Source: Cystobasidiopsis lactophilus
Lineage: Eukaryota > Basidiomycota > Agaricostilbomycetes > Agaricostilbales > Chionosphaeraceae
Length of the DNA: 64,000 nucleotides
Reading direction: 5' to 3'
Assembly: GCA_001599975.1 (NCBI GenBank)
Contig: BCIO01000005.1
Location: 1,178,001-1,242,000, forward strand
Shown: positions 34,111 through 44,612 of the stretch, piece by piece
How the letters are laid out: each line of letters opens with the position of its first letter
How positions within the stretch are numbered: the first letter of the stretch is position 1
Notes under the pieces: model-generated
The model's input: only the letters and a program-made list of their open reading frames with translations
Told to the model about the DNA's origin: nothing
The model's database searches: none
Position numbers and translations under genes: made by a program

Positions 34111-34569
34111 GGCGCAGATACCCAGGACAATTGTACATTCTTGCTCGCACGCAGCCAAGCATCATGATTCCCATCTCGAGTCGTTTTGAGCCAAACCCCT
34201 TCTCTTGCATTTGCGAAGATTAGACTATGAGACTGCTCAATACACACAACTCGAAGCTTTTCCTCGAACTCCGAGCTCCTCCTCCCTAGGCTGACAGCTG
34301 GGCCCCTCTGAGCAGCACGCAAGCCGACACCTCGGGATAGTCAACTGCTACGCCACTGCCTCAAACTTAACTGCTTTAACTCTGCCTTCGTTTGATCTAA
34401 GAAGAGCTCGATTGATGAGACGCGAGTCGGAGCTGTTTCCTCCCGCTTCTGATGCCGGTCGCATAGCCTCTCTGTTTGCATCATGTGGCATCGAAACAGT
34501 TCTTTGTCGTGATAAGCTGGTCTTCGTTCGAGTACTCGCTTCTGCGGACCAGCGACCAATCCGACCAGA
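34111..34569. other. Intergenic region between the tandem carboxylesterases
   Basis: I see no gene. It holds the 3' region of copy A and the presumed promoter of copy B. Confidence 0.45.
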
Positions 34570-36543
34570 ATGCGTTTCGCCCCTCTGTCGTTGCTGGCAG
34601 TCGCGGCCATTACCGCTCCCCTCGTTAGCCACGCACAATCCTTTCCACAAGTCACAACAAACGGAATCACATACGTTGGAACAATCGACGCACTCGGCAA
34701 CCAGTTCTTCGGAGGTGGGCGTTCCTTGTCGGTGTTTGGCACGCTCGCCTTCCTACGTTTCTGCGGACAGGCATCCCTTACGCAACCCCTCCTGTTGGAA
34801 GCCTGCGCTTTCTGCCTCCTCAGCCTCTATCTCTGGCAGCCGGCTCCGTCGTCAACGCTACACAAGAAGGGCCAATCTGTCACCAAGAAGGATCTGGCAC
34901 CTCCCAAGTCGGCCAGAGTGAAGATTGCCTCACTTTGAATGTGCAAGTGCCAGGCAACCACACTGCTTCCCAGGGACTGCTGCCCGTGGTGGTCTTCATC
35001 TACGGTGGTTCGTTCAAAACGGGCAGCATCAATGGCTACAACGCCACCGCTCTGCTCTCGCTGGGAATTGCATCCGACAAGCCTCTGCTCTTTGTCGCTA
35101 TGAACCATCGGATGTCCACATATGGCTTTCTTCCGGGGAAGGAGAGCCAGCAACGAGGTTCCATAGCGAGTCGCTGTTTCTCGCCCAGCTAGAAGGGTCA
35201 TGCTGACAATCAAAGCAGAACTCTGGCCTCTTGGATCAGAGAATGGCCCTAGAATGGGTCCAGGTGCGCTTGCGTTGTTGGTGGCTTAGAGACCCGCACT
35301 CAAGTGGCGCAGGCCAACATCGCCGCTTTCGGGGGCGATGGCTCGCGTGTCATTCTCTCGGGCCAATCTTCCGGCGCTGTCTCAGTGGCGGCGCACATGC
35401 TTCGAGACTATGGCAAATCCACCCACGGGCTTTTCTCCGGTGCTTTCTTGATATCGGGGTCCGCCAACACCGTCGGTATCGGCCCACCAGAGGTTCGACA
35501 GCCATACTACGACCTCCTGGTCAAAGCGGCCGGCTGCAGCAATACTACTGACTCCTTTGGCTGCCTGTGCGCCGTTCTTTGACTTTTTCGCCGAGTGTGA
35601 TTCACTTTGCTTATCATGACTTCAGACAAGCCGTTAACGAGTTTGACTTTCACGCCATCACTCGCAATCTTTCAATCACCGTAAAGTACTCTTGGGGCCC
35701 TTCAGTAGACGGCGCAGTGATCCCCGATGATCCGGCCAAAATGGTCGCCGCCGGCCAATTTGTCGACATCCCATTTGTTACGGGCGATTGCATGGACGAA
35801 GGCGATGTGACCGTGTTCATCAAGAACTTCACTCAGCCCAGCGACGTGCTCAACTACGTCAACCAATTCGCGCCAAGCGGAGCCTACGACGCCACCGCCT
35901 TGCAGCAGCTCGTCAGCATCTACCCGACCGATCCCCAGTTTGGCTCTCCATATAATACGGGAAACGACACTCTGGACATGGGGCCGCTGGGGAAGCAAGC
36001 GGCTAGTATCGTTGGCGACTTGGAGTTCCACGCACCACGAAGAGTGAGCGCGCAGACAAAAGCTCAATAATGCCCGCTGAGTGCGAGGTGGCAGGCTCTG
36101 TCGCAAGCTGCCGCTAAACGCAGCCAAACCGTCTTTGGCTACCTATTCTCGCTTGGTTGGGGAATTCCCACGAAGCATGCGGCGGATGTGAGGCTGCGCC
36201 GTTCTATAGGGACGGGACAGAGTTCTGAGATCGACCGCAGCTTAACTACTGGCTAGCTATAGACCAATCTGCAGGTACCCTTGCCAATATTACGGCTCGT
36301 GAGTTTCATCAGCAGCCTTTTGTTAAATGCCGTCCTTGACTGTCCATGCCAGCCTACCTTATCAACTTTGCGTACAACCTGGATCCCAATGGCGCTGGAC
36401 TGGTAACCTGGCCCGCCTATGGCTCTGACGGCCAGCTTCTGCAGGTCATGCCCAACAACTTGACCGCCATACCCGACGACTTCAGGCAGGAGGGCATCAA
36501 CTTCATCAATGATAACCCTTTGGCCTTTTATCTCCGGAAGTAG
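34570..36543 (+). CDS. Secreted type B carboxylesterase/lipase, paralogue B
   Basis: Eight exons splice from ATG 34570 to TAG 36541-36543. The signal peptide is MRFAPLSLLAVAAITAPLVS. Motifs parallel copy A: 'GIPYATPPVGSLRF', 'SEDCLTLNVQVPGN', 'VVVFIYGGSFKTGS', 'GLLDQRMALEWVQ', 'VILSGQSSGAVSVAAHML' (Ser in GQSSG), 'TGDCMDEGDVTV' and 'GWGIPTKHAADLNYWLA'. The intron maps of the copies differ. B has an extra intron at 35567-35625, where A reads straight through 'IACLQAM'; its second intron has a GC donor where A has GT; and its third intron (35264-35312) is nearly identical to A's first. The copies lie head to tail, 459 bp apart. Secretion suggests nutrient scavenging or wall remodelling, but the substrate is unknown. 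Confidence 0.9.
35166..35218 (+). other. GC-AG intron (donor GCGAGT) in carboxylesterase B
   Basis: The donor follows GGT TCC ATA and the acceptor is AAAGCAG. The homologous intron of copy A (32787-32839) has the same phase and the same 53-bp length but a GTGAGT donor. The nearby GT at 35159 would break the frame. Confidence 0.85.
35264..35312 (+). repeat. 49-bp intron, copy 2 of a duplicated intron sequence (carboxylesterase B intron 3)
   Basis: This phase 0 intron lies between 'MALEWVQ' and 'ANIAAFGG'. It is nearly identical to 32349-32397. Carboxylesterase A has an unrelated intron of about 59 bp at this position. Confidence 0.92.
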
Positions 36544-36726
36544 AGATACCGTAGCGTCGTTCACTTTTGCATTTCGAAGCTCTAGATTCCACAACCAACC
36601 ATGCGATATGCTGCTGTTACAAGCTAAGTACACCCTTCGGATTTATCCGTCCGACGAAATCCCATACACGTCAAACATTGAGGTGAAGTGCTAACCAGAC
36701 AGGTACTGCTTGCTCATCAGCTTTCG

Positions 36727-39188
36727 TTAGATGTCGAGTCGATGGCGTCTCACCTTCTTGGAGTACTGCTGGAAATCCTTCATAGAGGTGGGAGGCGCAG
36801 GTATAAAGTCGCCGTCATCGGACGTTAAAGTGGTTATGGTGGTGGCTGTTGGACTTGAGAACAGCGTGCTAGGAGCGTAGGAGCTAGCTGTGGGTGAAGA
36901 CGGGAGGGGTGGTGAAGGCGCCGAGAGGTCGGTCTCGCTGAACGAACCTAGCATACGGCCTCTGTTCGGATTGACGTAGGGAATCTCGGTAGGTAGGACG
37001 TGTTCTTGATGCGCAAGTAGTTCGGGAGAGGGAAGGAGAGAGGAAGGGTGGTTCAAGGAGCCCGAGCTCGGTGAAGTCGACAGGAAGTTCATCGCGGCCC
37101 CAAAGCTGTTGGCCAGGCTCGAAGATGATCGTGTGCTGTCGCTCCGTTTGCTTGAGCTGCTAGAAGTGCGAGAGTCCGGAGGAGGCAGCGGCAAAGAATT
37201 GCGATGCGGCTCGTGCGCCTTGTTTGCTTTGAGAAGAGCCTGCAACCGTCTGTCGTGCGACGTCAGCACCATAATCACTACATGCTGCGAAAAACAGGCT
37301 CACTGCGCAACGACGCTGGCTGTGGGCCGTTGTGCAGGATCGGTTTGCCAGCATTGCTCGATCAGCCGCCACATCTCGTCGCTGTCTTGGCTTGCCGGCA
37401 GCCTCTCTGGTCTCTCTCCCCGCGTACAGACCATTTCAAAGAGATCTGACTCTTCGACAAAGCCGAAGGGGATCTCCTCATAGATGAATCTGCTCAAATA
37501 AAAGAGGTCTCAGTTGTCGCAAAGAATGCATTTTCAGAATGAAGGCACGCACTCGTAGAATGTCATGCCTAGCGCATATACGTCTACTGCTGCGTCCAAT
37601 CTGCCACGGCTGAGTCGCTCGGCTGGCACTTGGTTTGAGCTCTTGTGACATATCGCCCAGCCGAGTGGGACCTACGAGCCATCCATCTTCGAGTCCCCTC
37701 GACCGACTTCATCGGCCCACCAACCGAGTATGCCGACGTTATTTTGCGCTTGTAGCGCGCCAGGCCAAAGTCGGCAATGCACGCGGACTCCGATTTGTCA
37801 ATCAACACGTTGAGCGCTTTAAGGTCGCCATGAACGATCGACAGAGAGTGCTTCGAGCGGGATTCAGAGCCTACTCAGAATGCGTTTCTTTCTTACTCAC
37901 TAGGTGAGCAATTCCCAAAGAGACTTCGTATGCCTGCTGCCACATCAGCATTGCGCTGGGGGCAAACAGTAAGGCTGTGGCCGCACCAATTTAATGCGAT
38001 CACATTCCGGCGTGTTTCTGATATATTCAAGCGCGTCTCCGTGGGGCACAAATGGCATCTAGAACTTAAAATCAGCGTCGACCGACAAAGATCGCTTCTG
38101 GAAAACGCACCACAACAAAGGGCGGTTGCTCAGACAAGCTCGCACCAAACATGGGAATGAGATGAGGGTGCCGTAGGGTCGACCACACTTGGACCTCGCG
38201 CTCGATATCCTTTCCCAGTGTTTTCTCGTCAAACACTTTGATGGCCACAGCGCTGCCGTTCCATTCGCCCTTCCAGACCGTTGAGAACCCGCCGCTTCCA
38301 ATCTGTTCGTCCTTCTCGATCTCAAAGCTAGTGATTGTAAATGGCCGAAGGTCGGTGTTCTTGCCACTCCGGCGGCGGAGCTGGGTGAGGATTTGCTGCA
38401 GAGAGGCCTTGTTGCCATCTTCCACGCTCCGCTGCGTTTTCAAGTGCTGCTCCAGACTTTGCATGATGGCGACCACCGACGAGTGCTGGAGGTCGAAGCG
38501 CCTCTCGAGCAATTCGAACTTGTTGCTCATCTCGTGTAGCTCGGTCTGAATCACCAACGAATCTTCCTTTCGGCACAGCTCGAGTTCTTGAAGAGCGTTG
38601 CCACTGCTGACGCTGGAATGGATTTGGACACGCTCGCAGATGTGAAAGATTCGAGTGTGGAAGTCCTGGATCGTCGACGCCACGGTCTGCAGGTTCCAAA
38701 TCTTCTTCAAAAGATGGCTTCTAGCTTGCTTCTCCACAAAGCGCAGGATCTCCCAGAGCAAGGATTCCAGCTCCTGGAGAACATTGGCCATAGTGTCGTC
38801 CATGCGGGTTTGGTCCTTCAGTGCCGCATCCAACAAGGTCAAGTAGTCGGCCACCGTCTTGGCCAGGCTGGTCAGTTGGTACTTGTTTTCCTTGCAGCCC
38901 TGGACAGTGTTCCTGAGGACGCCAGGCGATATCGATCAGCAGCTTTCACATTTGCCCCCAGCACACTTGCCAGATCGTCTTGCCGATGTCCTGTTTGGGC
39001 ATGCCCTCAGCAACAATCGCATAGATAGGAATGCAATGACACATGCCCAACATGCCGCTACGCCATAGGTTGGAGCGGCAGCGGCCGAACTTTGTGAACG
39101 GATGCAGCTCAGCCATGGAAGCGGGAAGCTTGAGCGCTCCGACGCACTGCTGAATAACCACACTCGCAGCCTGGGCCCATGCATCCAT
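36727..39188 (-). CDS. Tyrosine-kinase-like protein kinase with N-terminal helical bundle
   Basis: Multiple exons run from a start near 39188 (MDAWAQAASVVIQQCVG) to the stop at 36727. The first exons are not fully resolved. The N-terminal half is helical: 'NTVQGCKENKYQLTSLAKTV', 'MANVLQELESLLWEILRFVE' and 'ELHEMSNKFELLERRFDLQH'. The kinase domain follows with all key elements: Gly loop 'IGSGGFSTVWKG', 'VAIKVFDEK' (Lys), 'REVQVWSTLRHPHLIPMFG', catalytic loop 'IVHGDLKALNVLI' (HGD for HRD), 'IADFGLARYKR' (DFG), 'VEGTRRWMAPERL', 'VDVYALGMTFYE' and 'LIEQCWQTDPAQRPTASVV', which fits TKL-type kinases. A Ser/Pro-rich tail ends the protein. The N-terminal bundle resembles the Cc-type/MLKL-NTD four-helix bundles often joined to kinases in Agaricomycotina; that link is inferred. 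The gene diverges from the HSPA12-like gene with 143 bp between starts. Confidence 0.8.
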
Positions 39189-39331
39189 ACTCTGTGCGAG
39201 ATATCAGGCCCAAAAATGGTCGCTTGGGAAGAAGGGCGAGGGAAGGATCGACGAGTGCTCCTCTTGCCGGCACCGCCATCTTGGTTCTTTTTTGGGATGC
39301 GGGTCTAACTGAGGTCGACTGCTGCGCGAAG

Positions 39332-41323
39332 ATGTTTCGAAAGCGCTCGAACAAGCCGAGCCCAAAGCCGCCGAGCCCTTCGCCAGCGCCAGCGCCACCT
39401 CCGAAGCCCGCCTCTGCCAATTCGGAGCCCCCCGAGCTCGATAATGAGCTTTTCGTTCTTTGCTTGGACTTGGGGACTACGGGGAGCGGAGGAGCCTATG
39501 CCTACCGTCCCAGAGGCCAGAAAGAAGCCTACATCGACTTGATCCAAAGATGGCCTCACATCAAAGCGTCCAAGATACCAACTTGCCTGATCTACGACGC
39601 GGAAGGTCATGTTCGAGCCTGGGGCGCAGAATGCCGCCAAAGAGCGTTTCGAGACGAGGCATTGGATCAACAAGGCTGGATGCGTTGCGAGTTCTTCAAG
39701 CTGTGGATCAAGACGAGCGGCCTGGACCAAAGCGAAGCGCTGCCCGCCTATCACATGCCCAACAACTCTACCCCGTTCTCCGTGTACGCCGACTTCCTCG
39801 TTCGGCTTTACAACGCAGCCATGTCGGAAATCAGAGACAAGCAAGGCCTCGGCGACACCATTATCCGTCTGCGCGAAGAGGGCAAATTCAAGCTGGTGCT
39901 CACGGTGCCGGTGCAGTGGAAGCTGGACGGCGCGTTGATCTTGCGGCGGATACGAGAAGAAGCGGCTGGTGTCGGCGTGATCCAAACTCCGGAGAGCACA
40001 GAGCTGGAGTTCGTGACCGAGCCGGAGGCGAGCGCTGTCTACGGGCTGCAAGAGCTGTCGCACTCGCCCATTGAGCCTGGCAAGGCCTTCTTGATTGTGG
40101 ATGCTGGAGGAGGCACGGTCGATTTCACAGCTTATCGGATGGTCTCAATGGATCCCATCTCGCTGGTGGAGGTGGCCTCGCCCGCTGGCGTGTTTCAAGG
40201 GTCGAAGGTCATCGACAAGGATATGGCGGGCATTCTATATGCCCAGCTCAACGAGCGATATCCGAACCAGTGGCGTGCCCACCATCTGGCCGACGGACTG
40301 AAGCACTTTGAAGCGGAGATCAAGCCACACTTTTCGTACGAGAATCGACAAACGGTGTTCATCAAATGCGGAGCGAGGTCCGAATTCGAGGACGGGGACG
40401 TGGAGCTATCCTGGGCTCAGGTCCAGCGTGCGTTCGAAGGCAGCACGGAAGCAATCGTCGCCGAGGCGACCAGATACTGCCGAGAACTGGACACTCCTGT
40501 TGTCTTCATATTTCTTTTGGGCGGCTTGGGATCCAACAAATACCTCCGGCACCGTCTGCAAGAGGCTCTGTGCGTTCCTTTCCGTTCGCAGTCGCGTTCA
40601 TGCCTTGATTGTTCATACTAGATCATGGACGCGAATCGTTCAGCCCGATGATATCCACGACGGCTCAAAATCTGTGGCGCTTGGAGGCTGCAAACACATC
40701 CTCATGAGGCCAGTGACACAACGGTGCGCAATCGCGTCCTTTGGCCTGGAAGCGTACCAGCCTTGGACGTCGGACATGGACGACTGCTTCCCTTCGACGC
40801 GGAAGAAGGTCGGGAAAGACAACGAGCCGGTCCTCACCGGCATCTTTTCGCCCATTGTGCGGAAAGGCCAGTTGGTAAGCCGTCTGCACTTCAACGACGT
40901 GGCATGTGATGGGACGCTGCCTACAGATCGGGGTCAATCAAGTCTTCGCCCAGTCTTACCTCAAGAAGCCCTGGTTGCAAGCTGACCTCGTTCTGAGGGA
41001 CTCGATCACACTGTGAGCCAATGACTGTGCGCTTTATTGAGCTTCAATGCTCAAGTGCCCTTGTGCGAAGCTACGCCTGCACGTCCGATGTGCTCCCGAA
41101 CACCATTGACGACTCAAGAGTCTTCAGGGTGTGCGAGCTCGACTGCTCCTTCGAAGTCCAGCCGGACTGGACCCGAGTGCGGACAGCGGACGGACGGGAG
41201 TACGTCGAGTTCGTAATGACGGTCGGGCTCTTCTTTGGCCAGACGGAACTGGTCGCTAAGCTCAAGGTCAACAACAAGATTTGCGGCACTGTCGCCGTCA
41301 CTATGCCCAGCGAAACTCAGTAA
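39332..41323 (+). CDS. HSPA12-like Hsp70-family protein
   Basis: Four exons splice from ATG 39332 (MFRKRSNKPSPKPPSPSP, a Pro-rich leader) to TAA 41321-41323. The nucleotide-binding fold is complete: phosphate-1 'VLCLDLGTTGSGGAYAY', 'VLTVPVQWKLDGALILRRI', 'VTEPEASAVYGLQ', phosphate-2 'FLIVDAGGGTVDFTAYRM' and adenosine motif 'LLGGLGSNKYLRHRLQ'. The C-terminal part (LRDSITLYACTSDVLP..., 'VGLFFGQTELVAKLKVNNK') matches HSPA12A/B-type proteins rather than canonical Hsp70, and no standard substrate-binding domain or EEVD tail is present. Such proteins are often expanded in filamentous fungi and their role is unclear. An upstream in-frame ATG at 39179 exists, but the extension has no family support. 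Confidence 0.85.
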
Positions 41324-41761
41324 CTCCCCGCCGCAGCACCGACTCGAGACTTTCCACAGTGCATCCATTGCATCTCTCATCATCTTGCTTTTACACGAGC
41401 CCACGCTGCTGTATCTAATGCTCGACACTGCATTCTGGCGGCCTTAGATTCTGGTTTGAAGTGTCCCATTGGATTCTGTGTGGCCGCTGCCGTTGTAGCT
41501 TGCAGCTCTGATACCCTGTTTGTACCCAGCAATAGGCTAGAGCCCTATCGGCAGCCGGAGGGGATCAGGAGGCGGGACCTGAACTTCGCGACTCACCGCG
41601 TCCGACAAGCTTCCTCCAAGACATGATCTGCCGCAGCAATCGATCGCCTTTTCTTAATCTCGGACGACGCGGCTGTGTCTCCTCTCTCGGTTGTCCATGC
41701 TAAATTTGGTCACCTGCTCCTTCCCGCTCCCTCCTTCGCCCCTCGTCCGCCAGCAGCCACT
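41324..41761. other. Intergenic region between same-strand genes
   Basis: I see no gene. It holds the 3' region of the HSPA12-like gene and the presumed promoter of the surface protein gene. Confidence 0.45.
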
Positions 41762-43018
41762 ATGCGCGCCGTCTTCGCCCTCACTGTTCTAGCTGTAGTT
41801 GCATCTGCCCGGCTCCAGTTCTACAAATACTCGGACGCAGGTTCGTTTGGTCTCGTTTGGCAAAAGATCGGCAGTCAACTGAAATAATTCTGCCCCGATA
41901 GCATTCCATTACAGCGGCAGCTGGGCGAACGATGGCACCGAGACCTACTCGCACGACGCCACAGCCAGCTACTCCTTCAACAACACCGAGAGCGGAGGCA
42001 CCGGTGGCGGTGTTGGCATCGTTTATCAGAAGAAGGTTGACCGAGGTAAATCTGCCCCTCTTCGATCCCAGCAGAACAGCGTCTTCATATGAAAGCGAAC
42101 AGGAACGTTCAACGTGTACTATGACGGCCAGCTAATGACGGTCCAAGGCGACGCTTACACCACCCAAGCCGCCGACACGCTCGTCGGCTGGTGGTCTTAC
42201 GTCGAGTAGGTAGCCACGATTGATAAATGACCGTTAGGAGCTCATATCGAGTGCGCTACAGCATGACGAACGGGACGCACTCGTTCGAGGTTCAGAACAT
42301 CGCCAGCGATCCCCAACTCAACGGAGCAACACCTTGGCTCGCTTTCTCTTATGTGGTCACTGCCGGCGCGAAAGAGGAGCTGATGGCTTTCTTACAAGAC
42401 CCGAGCGGCCTGCCGGGGTCCATCACCGCCGACTTCACCTCCTCGATTGCATACACAGCGGCGCCCACGACCACCACCGGCGCAATTCCTACCTCTGCCG
42501 CCGCAGTGACCTCCGCCGTGACACAGCTCTCTCCGATCTCCATTGCGCTGCCTCCGAGCGGCACGACGACGCCAAGCGGATCCTCGACCTTGATTATCTC
42601 TATCCCTCCTTCCCACTCTGGCACGCCTACGCCAAAACCAAGCCACACTGCAGCAATTGCTGGAGGTGTAAGCTCATCTGCTCCGCCACTCTTATAGCCA
42701 TCAAAAAAACTGATAGTGTGTCCCAAATAGGTCGTCGGTGGACTGGCTGGCTTGGTCGCGATGGGCCTGCTGGCCTGGTGGCTCGCTCGCCGCAACAGCC
42801 ACTCCTACACTGCACCTGAACCGGCTAACGCTCAATTCGACATGGAAGAGGCCAAGCCCACCGCCGTCTCTTCCTCCACCTTTGGTCCGTCCGCCGTGCC
42901 CGTCCTGGTCAGCCCTTCTCTCGGCGACGACCACCGCTATTCGGGCGCTACGACCGACAACCGCTACTCTCACCATGGTACCATGCTCACCTCCCCATCT
43001 CAAGGCGACGAGTGGTAG
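41762..43018 (+). CDS. Type I cell-surface membrane protein with beta-rich ectodomain
   Basis: Five exons splice from ATG 41762 to TAG 43016-43018. The signal peptide is MRAVFALTVLAVVASA. The ectodomain (FHYSGSWANDGTETYSHDAT, 'GGGVGIVYQKKVDRGTFNVYYDGQ', 'SSYRVRYSMTNGTHSFEV') resembles the beta-sandwich ectodomains common in basidiomycete type I surface proteins ('Y-SGxW ... G-TA-xFxFxGT-x-IxVYG'). A Thr/Ser/Pro-rich stalk of about 90 residues, likely O-mannosylated, follows. The membrane segment is VVGGLAGLVAMGLLAWWLA, then a basic stop-transfer and a short cytoplasmic tail. The role may be in sensing or adhesion and no ligand can be named. Confidence 0.75.
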
Positions 43019-43549
43019 ACCTCTCCTCCGTCATTTATCCTCTTCCGGGCTCGTTATTTAGGGTTCTCTCTGCTGATGGTCATTTTCTGTATCACGGGCG
43101 TCGTTTGCATTGTTGGGCATCTTTCTTGGGTCTTTGGGCCAGATTTGGGGCCATTTTTGAGAGTGGCAAAAGTCGAGGGCCACCACCGCCGAAGCCATCG
43201 CCGCCATCGATGGGCTTGAGCTCCCAGCACTTGCCTTTTGGCTGTCGGTTTTCCCTCGGATGCATTACCAAGACTCCAAAGAACCTTCCAGAGGGCCAGA
43301 GCATTGGTCAATAAAGAGAGCGTGATGCCTATTATTCAGCCGGACGCCGCCTCGCTTTGCTTGAGCTCACTCTTGGACCTGCTCCACGACTATTTAAGCC
43401 CTTCCTGCCAAGCTGCAGTCCTCCAACATTCTTCGCCGCTTGCCACAAACTGTGCGTTGCGCTGCCCACTCCCCCTTGTTAGCGAGCAGAGTGGGCTGAA
43501 GCTGGCCTGTTTTTGCCAGTTGTCGCGCAAATTCAGTTCCACAGCCAGA
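43019..43549. other. Intergenic region between same-strand genes
   Basis: I see no gene. ORFs of 70-127 codons overlap on both strands without family similarity. It probably holds the surface protein 3' region and the thioredoxin promoter. Confidence 0.4.
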
Positions 43550-44374
43550 ATGCCGTCTGTTTCAGCCCTCACCACCATGGAAGAGTTCAGGACTGCTGTG
43601 CGTTGTGATTTGTGCGCTTGAAGAGCCAGCGAGCTGACTAGGATCATGGCTCATTTAGATCGCGTCCGAGAAGGGAGCTGTTATTGACTTCCGTGCGTTG
43701 CATTTCCTGCCTTGCCCTAGTGCTTGTCACTGACATCTGCTGGACGCCACACAGACGCCGAGTGAGCCCCTTTGCCCAAGTGTGCCACGTCAAAACAACA
43801 AAGCTGACCGTGCGCCTTTGAAGATGGTGCGGCCCGTACGTCATGTCCTCAATCTTTCAGTGCAAACGGACCTGTCCTCACTTATGACCTGGTGGAATCG
43901 TACAGATGCAAAGGTATGTTGCCTTGAAGTAGCAGCTCGGATTCGACTGCTCGCATTTCCACCTCCGGACAAGGAACTGACCTATGTTTACGCGGAACAG
44001 TCATCTCGCCCAAGTTTGAGGCCTTCTCCGACGTCTACACCAACCTGAGCTACTACTCTGTCGATGTGGACGCCCTCCCAGACGTCGCCGAGGAGTGTGG
44101 CATCTCAGGTGAGATTTGCTCCGTACCCCCTGCAGCATACGTTCGTCGCTAACCCACGGGCCATCGACTCACAGCAATGCCCACTTTCATCCTTTTCAAG
44201 GACGGCACCAAAGCCGCCTCAATGAAGGGCGCCATCCCTCCCCAGCTCGAGGTGGGTGGAGATCCCTCGCCATTCAGATCCTTCCTGATATCTCAATTCT
44301 TCTTTGACCCACAGGCCATGCTCCAAAAGGGCAACGAGGAGGCTGGTGGTAAGCCTGAGGAGTCGAGCGTCTAA
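43550..44374 (+). CDS. Thioredoxin, active site encoded by three consecutive microexons
   Basis: Eight exons encode about 110 aa from ATG 43550 to TAA 44372-44374. Exons 1-2 give MPSVSALTTMEEFRTA-IASEKGAVIDF. Exons 3, 4 and 5 are 7 nt (43755-43761), 12 nt (43824-43835) and 8 nt (43906-43913); together with split codons they encode H-A-E-W-C-G-P-C-K. Exon 6 continues V-I-S-P-K-F-E-A-F, then 'CGISAMPTFILFKDGTKAAS' with the cis-Pro. The WCGPC motif and the length are canonical for cytosolic thioredoxin, which reduces protein disulfides with electrons from thioredoxin reductase. Every microexon junction has GT-AG signals and keeps the frame. Without the microexons the protein would lack its redox centre, so the model is strongly constrained. 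The C-terminus (KGNEEAGGKPEESSV) is a short hydrophilic extension. Confidence 0.92.
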
Positions 44375-44486
44375 GCGTTCCTCTCAAAGAAACTGTGACT
44401 TCATAAATGCAACCTTTTCTGGATCTTGTATGCCCTCATCCGAGCCAATTTGACCACCTTTCCCCTTCGGCAGCATATTGCGAGTC

Positions 44487-44494
44487 TATATAAA
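44487..44494 (+). promoter_or_regulatory. TATA box candidate upstream of SNF8
   Basis: The sequence is tatataaa, 119 bp before the SNF8/VPS22 start codon and 113 bp after the thioredoxin stop. The distance suits a fungal core promoter. Confidence 0.5.
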
Positions 44495-44612
44495 CAAGCT
44501 GAGATATCCCATGAGCCGCCAACTGAGCCGACAGAGAGCGCCCTCGAGCACCACCTCCTTGTTGCGCGCGACCACTCTCAGGCTTTAGATTTTGCCCTGA
44601 AGCTTCTCTAAG

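Noticed and set aside
39179-39331. N-terminal extension of the HSPA12-like protein from an upstream ATG
   Set aside because: The added residues have no family match and the ATG lies within 10 bp of the divergent kinase start; the ATG at 39332 is preferred.
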